56,549 nucleotides of DNA from Ruminococcus sp. (lineage in GTDB: Bacteria > Bacillota > Clostridia > Oscillospirales > Acutalibacteraceae): NCBI GenBank assembly GCA_017481885.1, contig JAFUOM010000050.1, positions 1-56,549 on the forward strand, written 5' to 3'. Positions 39,293 to 47,023 of this stretch are shown piece by piece. The notes beneath the pieces are model-generated. The model was not told the DNA's origin. It saw only the letters and a list, made by a program, of their open reading frames with translations, and did no database searches. Numbering within the stretch: position 1 is the stretch's first letter; each line of letters begins with the position of its first letter. The translations under genes and the position numbers were made by a program.

Positions 39293-39460
39293 GTTCGGAT
39301 TTATGAAGTTACACATAACAAAACGAGCCTTAAACTTAGTGTTTTAGATGCTTTTGAGTTATAAACACTACACGTTAATTACGCAAATTTAAGCAAAAAT
39401 ACTGCAAAAAAAGGGGCTGTCTCACTAATTAAAGTAGCAAGACAGCCCGTTGTTTTTCAG

Positions 39461-39720
39461 TAAATTATAGTATAGTGAACCAATGAAACGTAAATGGATA
39501 GCAAATACAGGCTCCCTTGTGTAAAGGGAGCTGTCAGCGTTAGCTGACTGAGGGATTGTCCGTGCGTAGCACCAACAGAATATAAATTATTGGTACTGCG
39601 TACGGCAATTGTAACAATCCCTCCGACCAAAATCACAGATTTTGCCCACCTCCCTTTACACAAGGGAGGCTTTTATGTTGCGTTTCATTTAGTTTATTTA
39701 TACTGGTAAACTATAATTTA
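39461..39720. mobile_element. MITE-like element 1
   Basis: Its ends share the terminal inverted repeat TAAATTATAGTTTAGTGAAC with element 2 (left end TAAATTATAGTATAGTGAAC; right end a less exact copy). An inner inverted repeat is GGCTCCCTTGTGTAAAGGGA with CTCCCTTTACACAAGGGAGG. It codes for nothing. Confidence 0.6.
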
Positions 39721-39724
39721 ACAC

Positions 39725-39760
39725 AAAAGGGGCATCTCTCATTAGAGATAGCCCCTTTTA
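39725..39760 (-). terminator. Terminator of paralogue B
   Basis: AAAAGGGGC and GCCCCTTTT enclose an ATCTCTC/TAGAGAT inner stem. Confidence 0.8.
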
Positions 39761-39774
39761 ATATTCGATCCATA

Positions 39775-40713
39775 TTAGTAGTAAACACCCGTTGCATTGC
39801 TGATGCTCCAGCTCGCTCCGGTGTTGAACACTTCCTGTATAACCAAAATGATAGCATCTTCGTGAACGTTAATAACACCATAACCTTTGTTGCCATAGGA
39901 GTCAGTGTATTCAAACTTGCACTCACCGGCAACAATGCTACCGTTCTTGTGAACATTATTCAATGTAATAGGAACATCGGCTGTGGCAACCTGTGAAGCC
40001 TGATCCTTTATGCAGACGATGTTAAGAGTAAAGGAGTTGTCGTCCTGATTTGTAATTGTGACGATGTTTTGGTCCGGTTGGTTTGAGTGATGCCATGCTC
40101 GTGTGATATCAGGAAGGATAGGCAAGCCTGCTTCAGTGGTTTCCTTTTCAACGTGCACATCTTCATCATGAGAATGTGACGAAAGGTTGCTGTTAGGGTC
40201 ACACATTAATGAGAATGACCAGTCGTGCAGCACATGGTCGCCGTTATCAGTAACCAGTAAAACTTTTGCCTGACGGTTAGCAGGTGTGAGAATGGTGTCA
40301 AGCTCGGTTTCGTACTGAATGCTTAAAGTTGAGTTTGATATCGGACCCTCACATTTAATTTGTTCGCCGTCAAGCTCAAAGTAATATCCGTTGTACTTGT
40401 AGGTTTTGACCTCGCCCGATTCTTTGTGTTTAACAGTCATCTCCATACCTGTGCCGTCCAAATCAATACACTGCTGGAAATGAAGAGTATCATCACCATC
40501 AACCTTAATCGATGTTTTTGTTTCAACATCACTTAGGTAGTATATCTTTTTTTTAGGCTCAACAAAATCTATTATTTCGTAGTCGTCGCTCGGCTTAATG
40601 GTAATATTGTCAGAGTTAAAAGCTGTTGAATTTTGAATAAAAAAAGCAGTCGCACTAAACAGAACTGCTACCGCTAAAAATGATAGTATCAGATACAGTA
40701 CAGTTTTTTTCAT
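39775..40713 (-). CDS. Exported two-domain paralogue B
   Basis: The 312-aa protein has an export segment at about 4-25, an N-terminal domain at about 40-170 (DYEIIDFVEPKKKIYYLSDV, then QQCIDLDGTGMEMTVKHKES), a short His-rich linker (SHSHDEDVHVEKE) and the C-terminal YTDS/WSI domain at about 200-312 with FEYTDSYGNKGYG and WSISNATGVYY. The N-terminal domain is shared only with paralogue D. It has no catalytic motif I recognise. GAGGGAAACT precedes the ATG. It lies in the array below the LytTR operon, with its own promoter and terminator. Confidence 0.85.
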   Translation of the reverse strand: MKKTVLYLILSFLAVAVLFSATAFFIQNSTAFNSDNITIKPSDDYEIIDFVEPKKKIYYLSDVETKTSIKVDGDDTLHFQQCIDLDGTGMEMTVKHKESGEVKTYKYNGYYFELDGEQIKCEGPISNSTLSIQYETELDTILTPANRQAKVLLVTDNGDHVLHDWSFSLMCDPNSNLSSHSHDEDVHVEKETTEAGLPILPDITRAWHHSNQPDQNIVTITNQDDNSFTLNIVCIKDQASQVATADVPITLNNVHKNGSIVAGECKFEYTDSYGNKGYGVINVHEDAIILVIQEVFNTGASWSISNATGVYY

Positions 40714-40797
40714 TAGTTTCCCTCAATATATAACGCAATTAAACTGTAACACAAAATCGCAATATTCATTGATTTAGGTTACACTTCCCTCGGTGAG

Positions 40798-40890
40798 ATT
40801 ATACACGAAAAGTCAAAATAATTGCTCAAAAACGGCACGAATCGGGAATAAACGTGCACGAAACGGAAAAAAGCGGCATAAAACGGAAAA
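40798..40890 (-). promoter_or_regulatory. Conserved regulated promoter of paralogue B
   Basis: TATAAT at 40803-40798; element with CCGTTTCGTGCACG at 40870-40845, core cytosine 61 bp away. A second half-site CCGTTTTATGC lies 20 bp further up (40890-40878). Confidence 0.7.
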
Positions 40891-40910
40891 TTAAACCCAA
40901 AAAGCGGTTG

Positions 40911-40951
40911 ATAAAATAAAAACACCGTTGCATTATTAGCAACGGTGCTTT
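40911..40951 (-). terminator. Terminator of paralogue C
   Basis: CACCGTTGC pairs with GCAACGGTG; read leftwards a T-rich run follows. The surrounding 40714-41025 gap contains only this and the promoter of B. Confidence 0.8.
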
Positions 40952-41025
40952 TATGGATTTTGGATAGATATAGAATAATATATATTTTAGTTTGTTTATT
41001 TGTTTAGTAATTGTTATTGTGTGAA

Positions 41026-41916
41026 TCAGTTCTTGCTGATTAACTTAGATGATACAACCGGTACTTCTTTTGTATCTGTTAATGACATTGGCTCTGATGG
41101 TTCAATAACCTTGTCGTTTACCTTAGTGTAGTCGCCTGTTGCCTGGCTAATGCTCCAGTTTGTTTTATCTGTAGACTCACTCTTGATTGAAAGGTTGATT
41201 GAATCTTCCCTAACTGTGATTGTGCCTACACCCTTGTTGCCAAAAGAATCTGTGTACTTGAAGTCTGCTGTGCCGTAAATGCCCTTGCTGTCCTTGTGTG
41301 TATCAAGTGTAACAGAAACCTTTGCTGTAGCAATCTTAGTTGCTTTTGCGTTGCATGATTCGATGATGATGTCTAATTTGTTGCCTTCCTGTTTGATAAC
41401 CTGAACTGTGCAACCCTCGTTCTTTGTGTGCTTCCATACGCCTGTTACGTTTGGCATAACGTCTGTTTCTGGTGCAGTTGTTTCAGTTGTTTCAGTTGGT
41501 TCTGTTGTTGGGATTGTTGTAGGAATAGTTGTTGGAATTGTTTCCGGTTTAATTGTTGGCTTTACAGTTGGTTTTGTTGTAGGTTTAACAACTGGCTTTG
41601 TAGTTGGTTTAACTGTAGGCTTTGTTGTAGGCTTTACAGTTGGCTTAACAACAGGCTTCTTAACAGTTGGCTTTGTTTTGTTAGTTGTTGGCTTTACAGT
41701 AGGCTTAACTGTTGGTTTAACTGTTGGCTTTACAGTAGCCTTTTCTGTTGGAGCTGTTGTTGATTTTGTTTCTACTGATGTTGAAGACTCTGTTGAAACT
41801 ACAGTAGTTGCTTCTTCTGAGTGGTTCTTTGCACTTTTTGAGATAGCAGCTGTTACGCCAACTACGCTTGAAATCGCAAGTACTGCGATGAGGATGATTG
41901 ATAATGTTTTTTTCAT
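41026..41916 (-). CDS. Exported paralogue C with KPT repeats
   Basis: The 296-aa protein has an export segment (MKKTLSIILIAVLAISSVVG), a Ser/Thr-rich stretch, a long repeat of KPT/VKPT units at about 62-125, an IPTT/ETT-rich stretch and then the YTDS/WSI domain at about 155-262 with FKYTDSFGNKGVG and WSISQATGDY. A polar tail of 30 residues follows. The repeat resembles wall-spanning stalks of Gram-positive surface proteins, but there is no LPXTG motif. AAGGAG precedes the ATG. Its leader is nearly identical to that of paralogue A. Confidence 0.87.
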   Translation of the reverse strand: MKKTLSIILIAVLAISSVVGVTAAISKSAKNHSEEATTVVSTESSTSVETKSTTAPTEKATVKPTVKPTVKPTVKPTTNKTKPTVKKPVVKPTVKPTTKPTVKPTTKPVVKPTTKPTVKPTIKPETIPTTIPTTIPTTEPTETTETTAPETDVMPNVTGVWKHTKNEGCTVQVIKQEGNKLDIIIESCNAKATKIATAKVSVTLDTHKDSKGIYGTADFKYTDSFGNKGVGTITVREDSINLSIKSESTDKTNWSISQATGDYTKVNDKVIEPSEPMSLTDTKEVPVVSSKLISKN

Positions 41917-42006
41917 GATGGTTTTCTCCTTAATTAATTGAATTATTGTACCCCGAACTTGTTTTGTCCGCTAGCAAGTTTGTTGTGTTTTTAACTTACA
42001 AGTGAG

Positions 42007-42094
42007 ATTATATACGGAAAAACGCGTTAAAACGAAAATTAGTCATTAATAAGGAATAAATGAGCATAAAACGGAAAAACAGGTACAAAACGGA
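42007..42094 (-). promoter_or_regulatory. Conserved regulated promoter of paralogue C
   Basis: TATAAT at 42012-42007; CCGTTTTATGCTC element at 42078-42053, core cytosine 60 bp away. CGTTTT sits at the -35 position and a further CCGTTTTGTACC half-site lies 19 bp upstream. Confidence 0.72.
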
Positions 42095-42149
42095 ACAAAA
42101 TGGTGGTTTAAGGTGCTACAAATAGAAAAGAGTCTGCCATTGTTTTCGG

Positions 42150-42436
42150 TAAATTATAGTTTAGGTGAACAAAAAGCCTTCCCCGAGATTGGGGAAGGTG
42201 GCACCGATAGGTGACGGATGAGGTTGAAGGCGTTGATAGCTTAACAATTAAATTGCTGTTATCAAGCGTTTTTACCTCACCACCGCCTACGGCGGAGCCT
42301 TTCCTTGCAGGAACGGCAAACCCTTTGTCCTTCGGACATTTCCCTTATCAAGGGAATACCTGATTTCAAGCAGGGGAAGCCTTGATTTTCAAAAACGTTT
42401 TTTGTAGCAATTCGTGGTTCACTAAACTATAATTTA
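42150..42436. mobile_element. MITE-like element 2
   Basis: The ends are near-perfect inverted repeats: TAAATTATAGTTTAGGTGAA at the left and GTTCACTAAACTATAATTTA at the right (one extra G). The inside differs from element 1 and has its own hairpin CCTTCCCC/GGGGAAGG. It contains no gene. Confidence 0.65.
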
Positions 42437-42437
42437 A

Positions 42438-42471
42438 CAAAAAAGTGCCGTTGCAATAATTGCAACAGCAC
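42438..42471 (-). terminator. Terminator of paralogue D
   Basis: GTGCCGTTGCA pairs with TGCAACAGCAC; leftwards a run of Ts. Confidence 0.85.
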
Positions 42472-42481
42472 TAAAGTTATA

Positions 42482-43429
42482 TTATTTTTCTTCTATTATA
42501 TATTTACCGGTAGTATTGTTTACAGACCAGCCTGCACCTTTATCGTATTCCTGTTTCATAGTAAGTACAATGGAATTTTCACTGACAGATATTACGCCAA
42601 CGCCCTTATTATCCGTAGAATCTGTGTAATTGAATGCACTGGTTCCTTTCATAACACCATCGACCATATGTACATCTTTCAATGTGATTGATACTTTAGT
42701 AGATACAAAATGTGTGCCATTGTAAGAATTAGTAACTAAGAGCTTAAGGTCGTTGCCGTTCTGTTGCAAAATTTCAATGTGGCCACCGTCGTCGTTTACT
42801 TTGTGCCAGCGCTTGCTCAATTTTGGCATAACCAAAGTGTTTTCCTGTGTTGGCTTTTCGGTTTCTTGTTCAGCCTCTGTGTTATCCTGAGTTTCTGGCT
42901 CAGTAGGAGTTGTTACTTCAGGTAATGCTTCAACGGTGAAATAAAACGGAGTTGTAATATATCCGCCGTCGTCTGTAATTAGTATAACATCTGCACTGTA
43001 TTTACCCGGTGTGAGTACGCCGTTGGCGTTTGCGTTTTCCTCTATGCTAAAGTCAAACCAGAAGTAGTCCTCAAATTTAAGTAACTGGTCGTCGAGCTTA
43101 AAGTAATCGCAGTTGTAAGTATATTCCTGTATATTTCCATTAGTGTTGTTTTTCACGACCATACTCATACCTGTGCCGTCAAAGTCGATTTCCTGTGTGA
43201 GTATATATTCGCCGCTTCCGTCAGGATTTAATTTATAACTGTTGATTTCGCTCAGTGAGTAGCATGTTTTTTTAGGTGGGATAAATTCTTCTATAGTGTA
43301 GTCGTCGCTTGTATCAGACGGGCAATCCGCAACCTTTTGAGAAATCCCCTTTGATACTAATGCAGTTGCACCAAACAGAAGTGCAGCTGTAAAAATAGAA
43401 ATCAACAAGAGTAATAGTGTTTTTTTCAT
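42482..43429 (-). CDS. Exported two-domain paralogue D
   Basis: The 315-aa protein has an export segment (MKKTLLLLLISIFTAALLFG), an N-terminal domain homologous to that of B (DDYTIEEFIPPKKTCYSLSE; TQEIDFDGTGMSMVVKNN), a Glu/Thr/Pro-rich linker (about 170-200) and the YTDS/WSI domain at about 203-312 with FNYTDSTDNKGVG and WSVNNTTGKY. It is the member nearest to the sensor kinase gene. GGAGGGTTATT precedes the ATG. Function unknown. Confidence 0.85.
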   Translation of the reverse strand: MKKTLLLLLISIFTAALLFGATALVSKGISQKVADCPSDTSDDYTIEEFIPPKKTCYSLSEINSYKLNPDGSGEYILTQEIDFDGTGMSMVVKNNTNGNIQEYTYNCDYFKLDDQLLKFEDYFWFDFSIEENANANGVLTPGKYSADVILITDDGGYITTPFYFTVEALPEVTTPTEPETQDNTEAEQETEKPTQENTLVMPKLSKRWHKVNDDGGHIEILQQNGNDLKLLVTNSYNGTHFVSTKVSITLKDVHMVDGVMKGTSAFNYTDSTDNKGVGVISVSENSIVLTMKQEYDKGAGWSVNNTTGKYIIEEK

Positions 43430-43514
43430 AATAACCCTCCATTTGTTTTGTTTGCATATAATAAAATACTTGAATCTTTACTTGGAATTTCAAGCACAGG
43501 GAAGCCCCGCTTGC

Positions 43515-43586
43515 ATTATAAACCAAAAAAATGACAAAAACTGTGTACTGTCACGATTAGGGAGTGAATGTGCACAAAACGGAAAA
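43515..43586 (-). promoter_or_regulatory. Conserved regulated promoter of paralogue D
   Basis: TATAAT at 43520-43515; CCGTTTTGTGCAC element at 43586-43561, core cytosine 60 bp away; CAGTTT at the -35 position. Confidence 0.7.
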
Positions 43587-43653
43587 GTACCGTCGCATTA
43601 AAGTGACGGTACTTTTGGGTGGTTTGGTATAAAAGAATGGTATGTAATCAACA
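43583..43653 (-). ncRNA. Possible small RNA from the orphan conserved promoter
   Basis: Transcription from the orphan -10 (43665-43660) should start near 43653. It meets a perfect 12-bp stem (AAAAGTACCGTC with GACGGTACTTTT) at 43583-43616 followed by CCGTTTT. That would give an RNA of about 70 nt. No open frame with a ribosome site lies inside. It may instead be what remains of a deleted paralogue. Confidence 0.35.
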
Positions 43654-43659
43654 ATTGAG

Positions 43660-43740
43660 AGTATACACTATTAAACGTTTAAAAACCAAAGACAAGCTCA
43701 AACAAGGAACAGACGAGCATAAATCGGAAAGAGCGGAAAT
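43660..43740 (-). promoter_or_regulatory. Orphan copy of the conserved regulated promoter
   Basis: TATACT at 43665-43660; the element CCGATTTATGCTCG at 43731-43706 has its core cytosine exactly 60 bp away, and a further TTTCCGC lies just upstream. The start-site sequence CTCAATTG matches that of paralogue A. No gene follows before the promoter of D. Confidence 0.6.
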
Positions 43741-43748
43741 GAGCGTAT

Positions 43749-43781
43749 AAAAAAGTGCCGTTGCAAATGCAACAGCACTCA
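43749..43781 (-). terminator. Terminator of the kinase/regulator operon
   Basis: GTGCCGTTGCA pairs with TGCAACAGCAC; leftwards a T-run. It closely resembles the terminator of D. Confidence 0.85.
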
Positions 43782-43785
43782 TAAA

Positions 43786-45060
43786 TCAAAATACAAATAA
43801 AACGTCAAAGGTGTCATCTGTGTGAGCAATCTTCATTAAGACATCGTTTCTGTCACAGATTTCCTGCATTGAGCTGATACCGATTCCGTGGTCGCCCTCG
43901 GTCTTGCGTGTAAGGAACTTGTCATCCTTTTTGTTTACAACGCCGTCAAATGAGTTACGGATAAGCACCTGCATTCCTGCGCCCTCTCCGTTTGAAATAA
44001 CCTGAATGAACGGGTTTTCCTTTACATTCTGGCAGGCTGTAACAGCATTATCCAAAGCATTACCAAGCAGAGAGCACAAATCGATATCTGAAATATCAGG
44101 TGGATTGATTTTCTTGTACTCAAAGCTGATGTTGTTTTGCTTTGCGATGGTCGCATAGTGGTACATAATGCCGTCAACAGCAGGGTTGCCGGTGTACGGA
44201 ATACTTACTTCAGCATTGTTGTGCGACTGCAACTCGTTGCAGTATTTTTTAAGTCCGTCGTAATCCTTGTTGTTCAGATACTGGTGAATTGTTGTGATAC
44301 GGTGTTTGAAGTCGTGACGGATTCGTCTGGCGTCTTCAATACGATTAGCAAGCTCAAGGTAGTGGTTTTGCTGTAAGCTGAGGTCTTTTTCGAGTTCGAG
44401 CTTACGCTTTATGGAAAGGCTGGAGCTTGCCATTGTTCGACACACAACCACAATTACTATGTACTGCAAAAGTATGGTAGCCAGAGCGTGCTGGTTGTTG
44501 ACCAAATCGCTTATCGGCAGGGCAACGAAACACGATATAAACATAATAATGGAAATGAACCATATTCCGTTCCAGTAATCACCGTCTTGCAACGAAAGGA
44601 AAGGTCGCACTGTGTCAACAATGAGCTTGCGGAAAAACCAGTAGAATATTATCTGGATAATCACACAATATATGCTGATGAGCAACAAAAGGTCGTTGTA
44701 GGAAAGGTAATCGGTCATCTGCTTCATCAGGTATGTAACAACTGAAACCACGATGAAATCCTGAAGCATTACAAGACCGCAAACAAAAATGTGTTCCTTG
44801 ATGTATTTTTCAAGGACAAGAATGTTTGCCGTGGACGCCAGAATACCGAAAATGAAAATATCGCTTTTCATAATTCCGTCGCCCATATGTATTATTTTTG
44901 TTATCAGACAAAGACCATACCAGTTAAATGCAAGCAGGATAGCTTGAGTAATGACGATTGCAATCCATTGTTGTTTTTTTATTAACTTTTTGAAAGGCGC
45001 CAGTCTTAGGAGTATGCCCGGAACAAAACCGAGCGTGAAGATTAGTAACCTTACTTCCAT
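43786..45060 (-). CDS. AgrC/ComD-type sensor histidine kinase
   Basis: The 424-aa protein has an N-terminal membrane domain of about six helices (1-210). A coiled linker follows, then the H box ARRIRHDFKHRI with the probable phospho-His at 249. The GHKL ATPase has the N box SLLGNALDNAV at about 330-340 and the G box GDHGIGISSM at about 389-398. This is the HPK10 class that senses peptides or other envelope signals and signals to LytTR regulators. It starts 5 bp after the regulator stop. No agrB/agrD-like genes are nearby, so the signal is unknown. Confidence 0.92.
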   Translation of the reverse strand: MEVRLLIFTLGFVPGILLRLAPFKKLIKKQQWIAIVITQAILLAFNWYGLCLITKIIHMGDGIMKSDIFIFGILASTANILVLEKYIKEHIFVCGLVMLQDFIVVSVVTYLMKQMTDYLSYNDLLLLISIYCVIIQIIFYWFFRKLIVDTVRPFLSLQDGDYWNGIWFISIIMFISCFVALPISDLVNNQHALATILLQYIVIVVVCRTMASSSLSIKRKLELEKDLSLQQNHYLELANRIEDARRIRHDFKHRITTIHQYLNNKDYDGLKKYCNELQSHNNAEVSIPYTGNPAVDGIMYHYATIAKQNNISFEYKKINPPDISDIDLCSLLGNALDNAVTACQNVKENPFIQVISNGEGAGMQVLIRNSFDGVVNKKDDKFLTRKTEGDHGIGISSMQEICDRNDVLMKIAHTDDTFDVLFVF

Positions 45061-45065
45061 AGTGG

Positions 45066-45806
45066 TTAGCTTCCTATATTCTCAATAAGTCTTTTGTATT
45101 TAATGTCGGCAAATTCGTTTCTGATGGCAACTCGCTTGTCCTTTGGAATATCAAACTCGGTGCCGTCAGTGAGTAACATTGTTTTGTTTGGTGTGCCTAC
45201 AACCTCACTTATTGAAACCAGAGCGTAGCGCACAGGTTTCATAAATCCGTAAGGTTCAAGTTCCTTGTGGAATTCAGCGAGTGATGAGCGGGTAGTATAT
45301 TCACCGTCGTTTGTGTGGATAACGGACTTGTGTCCCTGCGACTCAATCCAGATGATATCATCAAGTGCAATTGTTTCGTCAATTCGGTCACACTTAACGG
45401 TAATTGTCTTTTTTGCCGCGAAGTTCTTGAAAAAGAAGTCGAGTACAGCAAAAAACTTTTCCTCTTCAATCGGCTTGAGCAAATATCTCATAGCTTCAAC
45501 GTCGTAGGACTCTACGCCGAAATCAGAAGATGTTGTGCAGAAAACAATTTTTGTACGCTTGTTTCCGCTGTAGAGCTGTTTTGCAGTTTCCATACCGTTG
45601 ATGCCTGTCATATATATGTCCATAAACACAAGGTCATATTTATTGATATCAGCGGCAAGGAAATCTTCGCCTGATACAAAGCGGTCAATGTTTTCTATGT
45701 AATCGGTTTTAGAAAAACCTTTTGTTATAAGCTCAATAATCCTGTTGCGTTCGTAATCGTCGTCGTCACAAACCGCAATATTTACTGTAAAATTCTTGTC
45801 GAGCAT
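45066..45806 (-). CDS. LytTR-family response regulator
   Basis: The 246-aa protein has a receiver domain (acidic DDDD at 14-17, phospho-acceptor D63 in LVFMDIYM, K111 in YLLKPI) and a C-terminal LytTR DNA-binding domain at about 135-238 (ITVKCDRIDETIALDDIIWI then GFMKPVRYALVSI). LytTR proteins bind direct repeats with a GTT core. It is the first gene of the operon, with the kinase downstream. The array of paralogues with conserved promoters lies directly beyond, so it is the obvious candidate regulator; this link is inferred. Confidence 0.94.
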   Translation of the reverse strand: MLDKNFTVNIAVCDDDDYERNRIIELITKGFSKTDYIENIDRFVSGEDFLAADINKYDLVFMDIYMTGINGMETAKQLYSGNKRTKIVFCTTSSDFGVESYDVEAMRYLLKPIEEEKFFAVLDFFFKNFAAKKTITVKCDRIDETIALDDIIWIESQGHKSVIHTNDGEYTTRSSLAEFHKELEPYGFMKPVRYALVSISEVVGTPNKTMLLTDGTEFDIPKDKRVAIRNEFADIKYKRLIENIGS

Positions 45807-45840
45807 GGTCTATACCTGCCTTTTTATCATACTTACAATA

Positions 45841-45869
45841 AGTATATCATTAAAAATTCGCAATCGCAA
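45841..45869 (-). promoter_or_regulatory. Promoter of the two-component operon
   Basis: On the minus strand TTGCGA (45869-45864) and TATACT (45846-45841) are 17 bp apart. No CCGTTTTATGC element is present here. Confidence 0.6.
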
Positions 45870-45937
45870 TATTTTTTGTATTAATAGGCAAGAAATATGA
45901 ACATATTGAAAATTATGATAAACAAAGGATAAATGTG

Positions 45938-45966
45938 TTGATTTTTAAATCCTAGGAGTATATAAT
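45938..45966 (+). promoter_or_regulatory. Promoter of the SnoaL-like gene
   Basis: TTGATT at 45938-45943 and TATAAT at 45961-45966, 17-bp spacer. Confidence 0.7.
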
Positions 45967-46034
45967 CTAGTCTTGCAAAAGGGTAGAACATCGAGATAAA
46001 GTTTAAACTATTATAAAATTTTGGAGGCAGACAA

Positions 46035-46433
46035 ATGACTAACAAAGAGGTAGTGACTAAATTTTTCACCGATGGTTACACAAACAAAAACTATGATTAT
46101 GTTATGGAGCATGTAGCAAAAGACTACATTGACAACAGCCCTGCAGGTGTTCGCAGTAACGCAGAAGCTGTTGGAATTTTAAAGCTTGTGGCAGAGCAGT
46201 TTACAGATTTAAAGTGCACTGTTCTTGATGTTTTTGGCGAGGGCGATATGGTAGCGGTACGTGTGCTCTTTGAAGGTATTCACACAGGCGAGTGTATGGG
46301 GATTGCTCCAACAGGCAGAAAAATCGGTTTCGAAGCACTTGAGACTTTCCGCCTTGAAAACGGCGTGATTGTAGAGTCCTGGGGCTACTGGCCTGACAAA
46401 GAAATCGAGTACAAGCTCACTTGTGAAAACTGA
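46035..46433 (+). CDS. SnoaL-like / ester cyclase family protein
   Basis: The 132-aa protein is a single NTF2-fold domain of the SnoaL type: VVTKFFTDGYTNKNYDYV, VAKDYIDNSP, GDMVAVRVLFEGIHTGE and ETFRLENGVIVESWGYWPD. Members act as cyclases, isomerases or small-ligand binders; the substrate here cannot be named. GGAGG precedes the ATG. It is monocistronic, divergent from the two-component operon, and has no visible link to it. Confidence 0.85.
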   Translation: MTNKEVVTKFFTDGYTNKNYDYVMEHVAKDYIDNSPAGVRSNAEAVGILKLVAEQFTDLKCTVLDVFGEGDMVAVRVLFEGIHTGECMGIAPTGRKIGFEALETFRLENGVIVESWGYWPDKEIEYKLTCEN

Positions 46434-46461
46434 ATTTTGAAAAATAATGAAAATAATGACA

Positions 46462-46502
46462 AAATGGGATGCCTCACTAATTCAGGTGAGACATCCCCTT
46501 TA
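46462..46502 (+). terminator. Terminator after the SnoaL-like gene
   Basis: GGGATGCCTCA and TGAGACATCCC form the stem, followed by CTTTATT. Confidence 0.75.
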
Positions 46503-46599
46503 TTCGTATGAGAAATATAGTGTAAGCGATAGCTTTGATTCAGTCATATTGACACCGCTTTTCGTGAAATAATTATACCATAATCGTTAGAAAAGTTAA

Positions 46600-46760
46600 G
46601 GTGAAATATCCTTCGGATGTGAAATAATGACCTGTGGTCATTGTGAAATATTGCTCCTTTGTTGCAATGTGAAATGAAATTTGCCCACATTCGCTTTAGC
46701 GAATATTTCATATTTACGAAGTAAATATTTCACAGCGAAGCTATTTCACTTGTCCGTTAG
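46600..46760. repeat. Array of short hairpins spaced by GTGAAAT
   Basis: At least five small inverted repeats (such as ATCCTTCGGAT, ATGACCTGTGGTCAT, ATTGCTCCTTTGTTGCAAT, ATTCGCTTTAGCGAAT and ATTTACGAAGTAAAT) are separated by GTGAAAT on the left half and ATTTCAC on the right half. The whole is a mirrored, palindrome-like block. It codes for nothing. Confidence 0.65.
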
Positions 46761-46773
46761 GGCAAATTTCGTT

Positions 46774-46818
46774 GAAAAGAAAACACCATTTGTCTACTTG
46801 ACAAATGGTGTTTCTTTT
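46774..46818 (-). terminator. Terminator of the tRNA operon
   Basis: AAACACCATTTGTC pairs with GACAAATGGTGTTT, immediately beyond tRNA-Leu, with T-rich sequence leftwards. Confidence 0.85.
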
Positions 46819-46819
46819 C

Positions 46820-46907
46820 TGGTGCCGGTGACCGGACTTGAACCGGTACGATTGCAATAATCGAGGGATTTTAAGTCCCTTGTGTCTGCCTATTCCACCA
46901 CACCGGC
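46820..46907 (-). tRNA. tRNA-Leu (TAA)
   Basis: The minus strand starts GCCGGTG and ends CACCGGCACCA, with CCA encoded. The anticodon loop CTTAAAA gives TAA. A long variable arm is present, as in leucine tRNAs, and the T loop is GGTTCAAGTCC. Confidence 0.96.
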
Positions 46908-46946
46908 GGTTAAAATAAGCAACCCCTGCTGTTGCAGGGGTCGTAG

Positions 46947-47021
46947 TGGTGACCCGGACGGGAATCGAACCCGTGTTACCGCCGTGAAAGGGCGGTGTCT
47001 TGACCGCTTGACCACCGGGCC
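46947..47021 (-). tRNA. tRNA-Glu (TTC)
   Basis: The minus strand starts GGCCCGG and ends CCGGGTCACCA with encoded CCA. The anticodon loop CTTTCAC gives TTC. T loop GGTTCGATTCC. Confidence 0.96.
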
Positions 47022-47023
47022 AT

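Larger units (their letters stand above)
39147..39774. other. Gene-free region with promoter, terminators and a MITE-like element
   Basis: In order: the conserved promoter of the miniature gene, a terminator-like hairpin at 39415-39450 (GGGCTGTCT with AGACAGCCC), a MITE-like element and the terminator of paralogue B at 39725-39760. Confidence 0.7.
41917..42481. other. Gene-free region with promoter of C, MITE-like element and terminator of D
   Basis: Besides the features listed separately, I see no gene here. Confidence 0.7.
43430..43785. other. Gene-free region with two conserved promoters
   Basis: Holds the promoter of D, the hairpin and orphan promoter described separately, and the terminator of the kinase operon. 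Confidence 0.7.

Noticed and set aside
41408-41941. A long rightward frame rich in Val/Gly/Phe repeats
   Set aside because: It is the antisense shadow of the KPT repeats in paralogue C, which has a ribosome site, signal segment and paralogues.
38922-45806. Agr-type quorum sensing locus with AgrB/AgrD
   Set aside because: There is no AgrB-like membrane peptidase and no short peptide gene with an AgrD pattern near the kinase.
46600-46760. CRISPR array
   Set aside because: The constant units are only 7 bases, they invert half-way, and the variable units are hairpins. No cas genes are present.
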